The position numbers and the translations under genes were made by a program. From JANWHZ01 sp041487535 (lineage in GTDB: Bacteria > Patescibacteriota > Saccharimonadia > Saccharimonadales > UBA4665), in NCBI GenBank assembly GCA_041487535.1, contig JBGPNM010000030.1:1-14251 (forward strand): a DNA stretch of 14,251 nt. Reading direction: 5' to 3'. The notes below the pieces were generated by a model. That model worked only from the letters and a program-made list of their open reading frames with translations. It had not been told where the DNA came from and searched no databases. Below, piece by piece: positions 11,412 through 14,251 of the stretch (position 1 is the stretch's first letter; each line of letters starts with the position of its first letter).

Positions 11412-11451
11412 CGGATATGTTTATTCAATACAGTAATAAGAGGAGCTTGGT

Positions 11452-11682
11452 ATGATGTACGTGGCAGATGTAGTCAATTTAGTCGTTCTTGGCAAGGGCT
11501 TGATGATCGGGATCGGGTTCTTTGGCCCGGCTATCGGGATCGGCCTGATCGGCAGCAATTATTTTCAGGCGGTTGGCCGCAACCCGGAGACGGCAAAATC
11601 GTTCGGTCAGGCGCTGGTTTTCGTGGCCGTCGTCGAGCTGTTTGCCCTGCTGACCTTCGCTTCGCTGTTTATTATCAAATAG
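11452..11682 (+). CDS. atpE: F-type ATP synthase subunit c
   Basis: The 76-residue hairpin of two helices forms the rotor ring. Helix 1 has the glycine pattern GIGFFGPAIGIGLIG at 20-34, the polar loop is RNPE at 43-46, and helix 2 carries the ion-binding carboxylate E62 in VFVAVVELFALL. E62 is followed by Leu rather than Ser/Thr, and no helix-1 Gln is seen, so the sodium-binding pattern is absent and protons are the likely ion. Two consecutive ATGs begin the gene; either could be used. AGAGGAG lies about six to ten bases before the first. The gene follows atpB by 40 bp. Length is normal. Confidence 0.97.
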   Translation: MMYVADVVNLVVLGKGLMIGIGFFGPAIGIGLIGSNYFQAVGRNPETAKSFGQALVFVAVVELFALLTFASLFIIK

Positions 11683-11743
11683 ATAATAATAGCGCAGTTG
11701 CAAGCGTAAGAGATTAACAATAGTAACCAGGATGTGTGCATAA

Positions 11744-12283
11744 ATGATGTGGATTGGTTTAGTAACTAGGTTCGGCGATGATTCTTCCATCTTCGGGGCG
11801 CTCGGCATTAGCGGCCAAGCTTTCCTGATCCAGCTGGTGACGTTTATTATCGCCTTTTTGGTGCTGCGCCAGTGGGCCTTCAAGCCGATCCTCAGAGTCC
11901 TGGACGAGCGTCGTCAGCGGATCGAAGACGGCCTAAAGCTTGGCGAAACGATGGAAGCCGAGAAAGCTAAACTCGATGAGTCGGTTACGCAGGAGCTGCA
12001 CAAAGCCCGGACGCAGGCCGACAGGATTGTCGCTACTGCCGAGACCGAGGCCAAACAAACCGTGCAGGCGGCCGAAGATACGGCCCGCAGACATGCCGAC
12101 GAGATTATGGAGAGCGCTAAAGAGCAAATCAAGCACGAATCACAGCGCGAACGTAAGCGTCTGGAACGCGAACTTGTCGGACTGGTGTCTGAGGTGAGCG
12201 AAGCCGTGATCAAGGAAAAAGTCGATGCCCGGAAAGATGCGGCACTGATTGATGCAGCGCTCCGGGAGCGGACTGCTGCATGA
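11744..12283 (+). CDS. atpF: F-type ATP synthase subunit b
   Basis: The 179-residue peripheral-stalk protein has one membrane helix at about 25-43 (QAFLIQLVTFIIAFLVLRQ), the conserved FKPILRVLDERRQRIEDGL just after it, and then a long charged alpha-helical coiled coil rich in E, K, A and R to about 165. It dimerises and holds F1 against rotation, with the delta subunit on top. Length is slightly above E. coli (156). The start is one of two tandem ATGs; AGGA is 11 or more bases upstream, so the ribosome binding site is poor. The stop overlaps the atpH start as ATGA. The 61-bp gap after atpE is the largest within the operon and shows no terminator. Confidence 0.95.
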   Translation: MMWIGLVTRFGDDSSIFGALGISGQAFLIQLVTFIIAFLVLRQWAFKPILRVLDERRQRIEDGLKLGETMEAEKAKLDESVTQELHKARTQADRIVATAETEAKQTVQAAEDTARRHADEIMESAKEQIKHESQRERKRLERELVGLVSEVSEAVIKEKVDARKDAALIDAALRERTAA

Positions 12284-12684
12284 GAGCGCCGCGCAAACAG
12301 CTGGCGAGCGTCATTGCCGCGAAGACGCTGGACGGTTCTTTCGGCAGCGCTGATGTTACGTCGCTGGCTGCCTATTTGCTTGACGAAGGACGGACTGGCG
12401 AGCTGAGCTCGCTGCTGCGGGACGTCCAAAAGGACTGGGCCGACCGCGGGATTGTCGAGGTTGTGGCCTATAGCGCGCACGAGTTGTCTGCAGCGGTCAA
12501 AACCGATCTCGAGGCAGAGGTGCGTAAAATATTTCCGCACGCCGCACGCATTATCGTAACGTCCAAGCTCGACCCTTCACTTATCGGCGGTGTCCGGCTG
12601 GAGTTTACCGATCACCGGCTGGATCTTAGTACCAGAGGTAAACTGCAGAAATTTAAGGCGTTGGCATTTCAGGGAAAGGAATAA
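12280..12684 (+). CDS. atpH: F-type ATP synthase subunit delta, short form
   Basis: The 134-residue protein is identified by its C-terminal part, ARIIVTSKLDPSLIGGVRLEFTDHRLDLSTRGKL, which matches the conserved beta-strand segment of delta/OSCP (usually ...DpsliGGvvvrigd..iD.Sv...L). The family is usually 170-185 residues. About 40 are missing here, mainly from the N-terminal six-helix domain that binds the top of the alpha subunits, and the usual ARRYAKALFE start motif is not seen. It overlaps atpF by four bases and lies 10 bp before atpA, which fixes its identity by position. The shortness looks like lineage-specific reduction rather than damage, since the frame is intact. Confidence 0.92.
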   Translation: MRAPRKQLASVIAAKTLDGSFGSADVTSLAAYLLDEGRTGELSSLLRDVQKDWADRGIVEVVAYSAHELSAAVKTDLEAEVRKIFPHAARIIVTSKLDPSLIGGVRLEFTDHRLDLSTRGKLQKFKALAFQGKE

Positions 12685-12694
12685 GGAATCATAG

Positions 12695-14242
12695 ATGAGC
12701 GAACTATCGATCACGACACTATCTGACGACATTCGGGCGGCGATTGCTCAGCTTAAGGCACGACCGGAAATCGAAGAAGTCGGCATCGTTACGCGCATCG
12801 GCGACGGCATTGCCTGGGTCTACGGCCTGCGCAACTGCGGCTACAACGAAATGCTAGAAATAGATGGTACGAACGGCGAGGCAATCACGGCCTTTGCGTT
12901 TAACTTGGGCGAGGAAGAAATCGGCGCGGTGCTGCTGGGCGAAGACGTTCTGGTAAAGGCCGGCGCTACCGTCCGTTTGAGCGGCAAAGTGCTGGAAGTG
13001 CCGGTGGGTCCGGAATTGATTGGCCGTATCGTCGATCCGCTCGGCCGCCCGCTTGATGGCGGGGAGCCGATTGCCACAAAACACACGAGTCGCGTGGAAC
13101 GCCCGGCGCCGGCGGTGCTGGACCGCAAAAGCGTGCACGAGCCGTTGATGACCGGCGTTATGGCCATCGATGCTATTGTGCCTATCGGCCGCGGCCAGCG
13201 TGAGCTGATCATCGGCGACCGCCAGACTGGCAAAACGGCCATCGCTGTCGATACCATGGTCAACCAGGCTCGCCAGCAGACGGGCGTCATCAACATTTAT
13301 GTCGCTATCGGCCAGAAGCAGTCCAAGGTGGCCGCGCTCGCCGAACGCCTCAAGCGCGAGGGCGTGATGGATCAGACCATCATCGTGGCAACCAGCTCGG
13401 CCGACCCGGCTGCCCTGCTCTACCTGGCACCGTACACCGGCTGCGCGATGGGCGAGTATTTCCGCGACAACAAGCAGCATGCGCTGATTATTTACGATGA
13501 TCTTTCCAAGCACGCGGTGGCGTACCGCCAGATGTCGCTGCTGTTGCGCCGCCCGCCGGGCCGTGAGGCGTACCCAGGCGACGTCTTTTACCTGCATTCA
13601 CGCTTGTTAGAGCGTGCCGCCAAGCTGAGCGACGCCCTCGGTGCCGGATCGCTGACAGCCCTGCCGATTATCGAGACGCAGGCCGGCGACATCAGCGCGT
13701 ATATTCCCACTAATGTTATCTCAATTACCGATGGCCAGATTTTCCTAGAAACGAACCTGTTTTACCAAGGTATTCGCCCGGCCATTTCGGTTGGCCTGAG
13801 CGTGTCGCGCGTCGGCGGCAACGCCCAGTCAAAGGCGATCAAAGCCGTTGGCGGCGGCCTGAAGCTGGGGCTGGCGCAGTTCCGCGAACTGGCGGCGTTC
13901 TCGCAATTTTCTACCGATCTGGATCCCGAGACCCGGCATACCATCGAACGCGGCCAGCGTCTGACAGAGCTCCTCAAGCAGCCGCAGTACAGCCCTTTTA
14001 CTATCTGGCAGATGTACGCCGCCTTGCTGGCGACAACGCGCGGCTGTTTCGACGCAGTGCCGCTAGATAAAATCAAAGCCGCCGAAGAGGCGTTACTGCG
14101 TGAGCTAAAGAGCGGCCATGCCAAATTGATCGAGGCTGTCAACAGCGGCGATAAGCCGACCGATGATCAGAACGAAGCGCTGCTCAAGGTAGCCAAGAGT
14201 ATTGCCGCAGGCTATACAGAGACGGAGAAGGCTAAGAGCTAG
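12695..14242 (+). CDS. atpA: F-type ATP synthase subunit alpha
   Basis: The 515-residue protein has the usual three parts: an N-terminal beta-barrel (EEVGIVTRIGDGIAWVYGL), the nucleotide-binding domain with Walker A GDRQTGKT at 174-181, ALIIYDDLSKHAVAYRQMSLLLRRPPGREAYPGD and the arginine finger R372 in SVSRVGG, and a helical C-terminus. It forms the alpha3beta3 head with beta and binds non-catalytic nucleotides while R372 reaches into the catalytic sites. Length is close to the 513 of E. coli. AAGGA lies about eight bases before the ATG, only 10 bp after atpH, so it is part of the operon. No missing residues are evident. Confidence 0.98.
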   Translation: MSELSITTLSDDIRAAIAQLKARPEIEEVGIVTRIGDGIAWVYGLRNCGYNEMLEIDGTNGEAITAFAFNLGEEEIGAVLLGEDVLVKAGATVRLSGKVLEVPVGPELIGRIVDPLGRPLDGGEPIATKHTSRVERPAPAVLDRKSVHEPLMTGVMAIDAIVPIGRGQRELIIGDRQTGKTAIAVDTMVNQARQQTGVINIYVAIGQKQSKVAALAERLKREGVMDQTIIVATSSADPAALLYLAPYTGCAMGEYFRDNKQHALIIYDDLSKHAVAYRQMSLLLRRPPGREAYPGDVFYLHSRLLERAAKLSDALGAGSLTALPIIETQAGDISAYIPTNVISITDGQIFLETNLFYQGIRPAISVGLSVSRVGGNAQSKAIKAVGGGLKLGLAQFRELAAFSQFSTDLDPETRHTIERGQRLTELLKQPQYSPFTIWQMYAALLATTRGCFDAVPLDKIKAAEEALLRELKSGHAKLIEAVNSGDKPTDDQNEALLKVAKSIAAGYTETEKAKS

Positions 14243-14243
14243 A

Positions 14244-14251
14244 ATGGCCAG
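14244..14251 (+). CDS. atpG: Start of the next ATP synthase gene, presumably subunit gamma (partial)
   Basis: ATG GCC AG begins two bases after the atpA stop, with a purine-rich stretch (GGAGAAGG) in the last atpA codons. Met-Ala fits the usual start of gamma, which normally follows alpha in this operon. Only two full codons are visible, so the assignment rests on gene order. Confidence 0.5.

Noticed and set aside
11914..12540. Serine- and arginine-rich 208-residue minus-strand ORF
   Set aside because: It is the reverse reading of the charged coiled coil of atpF and part of atpH; the low-complexity composition is an artefact.
12854..13597. 247-residue minus-strand ORF
   Set aside because: It is antisense to atpA and reflects codon bias in a GC-rich conserved gene.

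Overview
The window looks like a chromosomal segment of a Patescibacteria/CPR-type bacterium, most likely near Candidatus Saccharibacteria. This is an inference from compact short genes, an F-type ATPase operon with an unusually short delta subunit, smpB, and tandem family-4 glycosyltransferases beside a debranching-enzyme-like glycosidase. TGA is used as a stop (for example at the atpI and atpF ends), so the genetic code appears standard and the TGA-recoding CPR lineages are unlikely.

Layout. (1) Positions 1-1705 are visibly more AT-rich. They carry the tail of an unidentified gene and then a sulfotransferase-like/FGE-like (SUMF1/EgtB type) fusion. Its 5' end looks frameshifted: the well-placed ribosome binding site and the only candidate for the sulfate-donor P-loop lie in a different frame from the rest. 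(2) A Nudix hydrolase on the minus strand (1769-2203) is followed by about 390 bp without a gene. That gap is dense in repeats (GGTGT repeats, five GATCCTAGA iterons, two hairpins) and ends in the terminator of a tRNA-Asn(GTT) gene (2593-2667, minus). (3) 2804-6671, minus, is a carbohydrate cluster of two related GT-B glycosyltransferases and an amylo-1,6-glucosidase-like (alpha/alpha)6 glycosidase, led by a TTGACA-N17-TATGCT promoter. (4) 6759-9744, minus, holds smpB, a membrane-anchored TIM-barrel glycosidase, an Hsp20 gene with a CIRCE-like operator over its promoter, and a CobO-type corrinoid adenosyltransferase; a small glutaredoxin follows at 9876-10115. (5) From 10225 onward the plus strand carries the ATP synthase operon atpI-atpB-atpE-atpF-atpH-atpA, with the first codons of the next gene (presumably atpG) at the window edge.

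How it works together. The right half is core energy metabolism, the rotary ATP synthase. The centre mixes housekeeping functions (ribosome rescue, heat shock, redox, cobalamin activation) with alpha-glucan or cell-surface glycan metabolism. The left edge resembles an accessory island lying on the 3' side of a tRNA gene. Several genes (grx, atpI, possibly nudix) have a -10-like box only 6-7 nt before the start codon and little or no Shine-Dalgarno sequence, which suggests leaderless mRNAs. Others (hsp20, smpB, atpE) have clear ribosome binding sites. No CRISPR array, complete insertion sequence or phage gene is visible.
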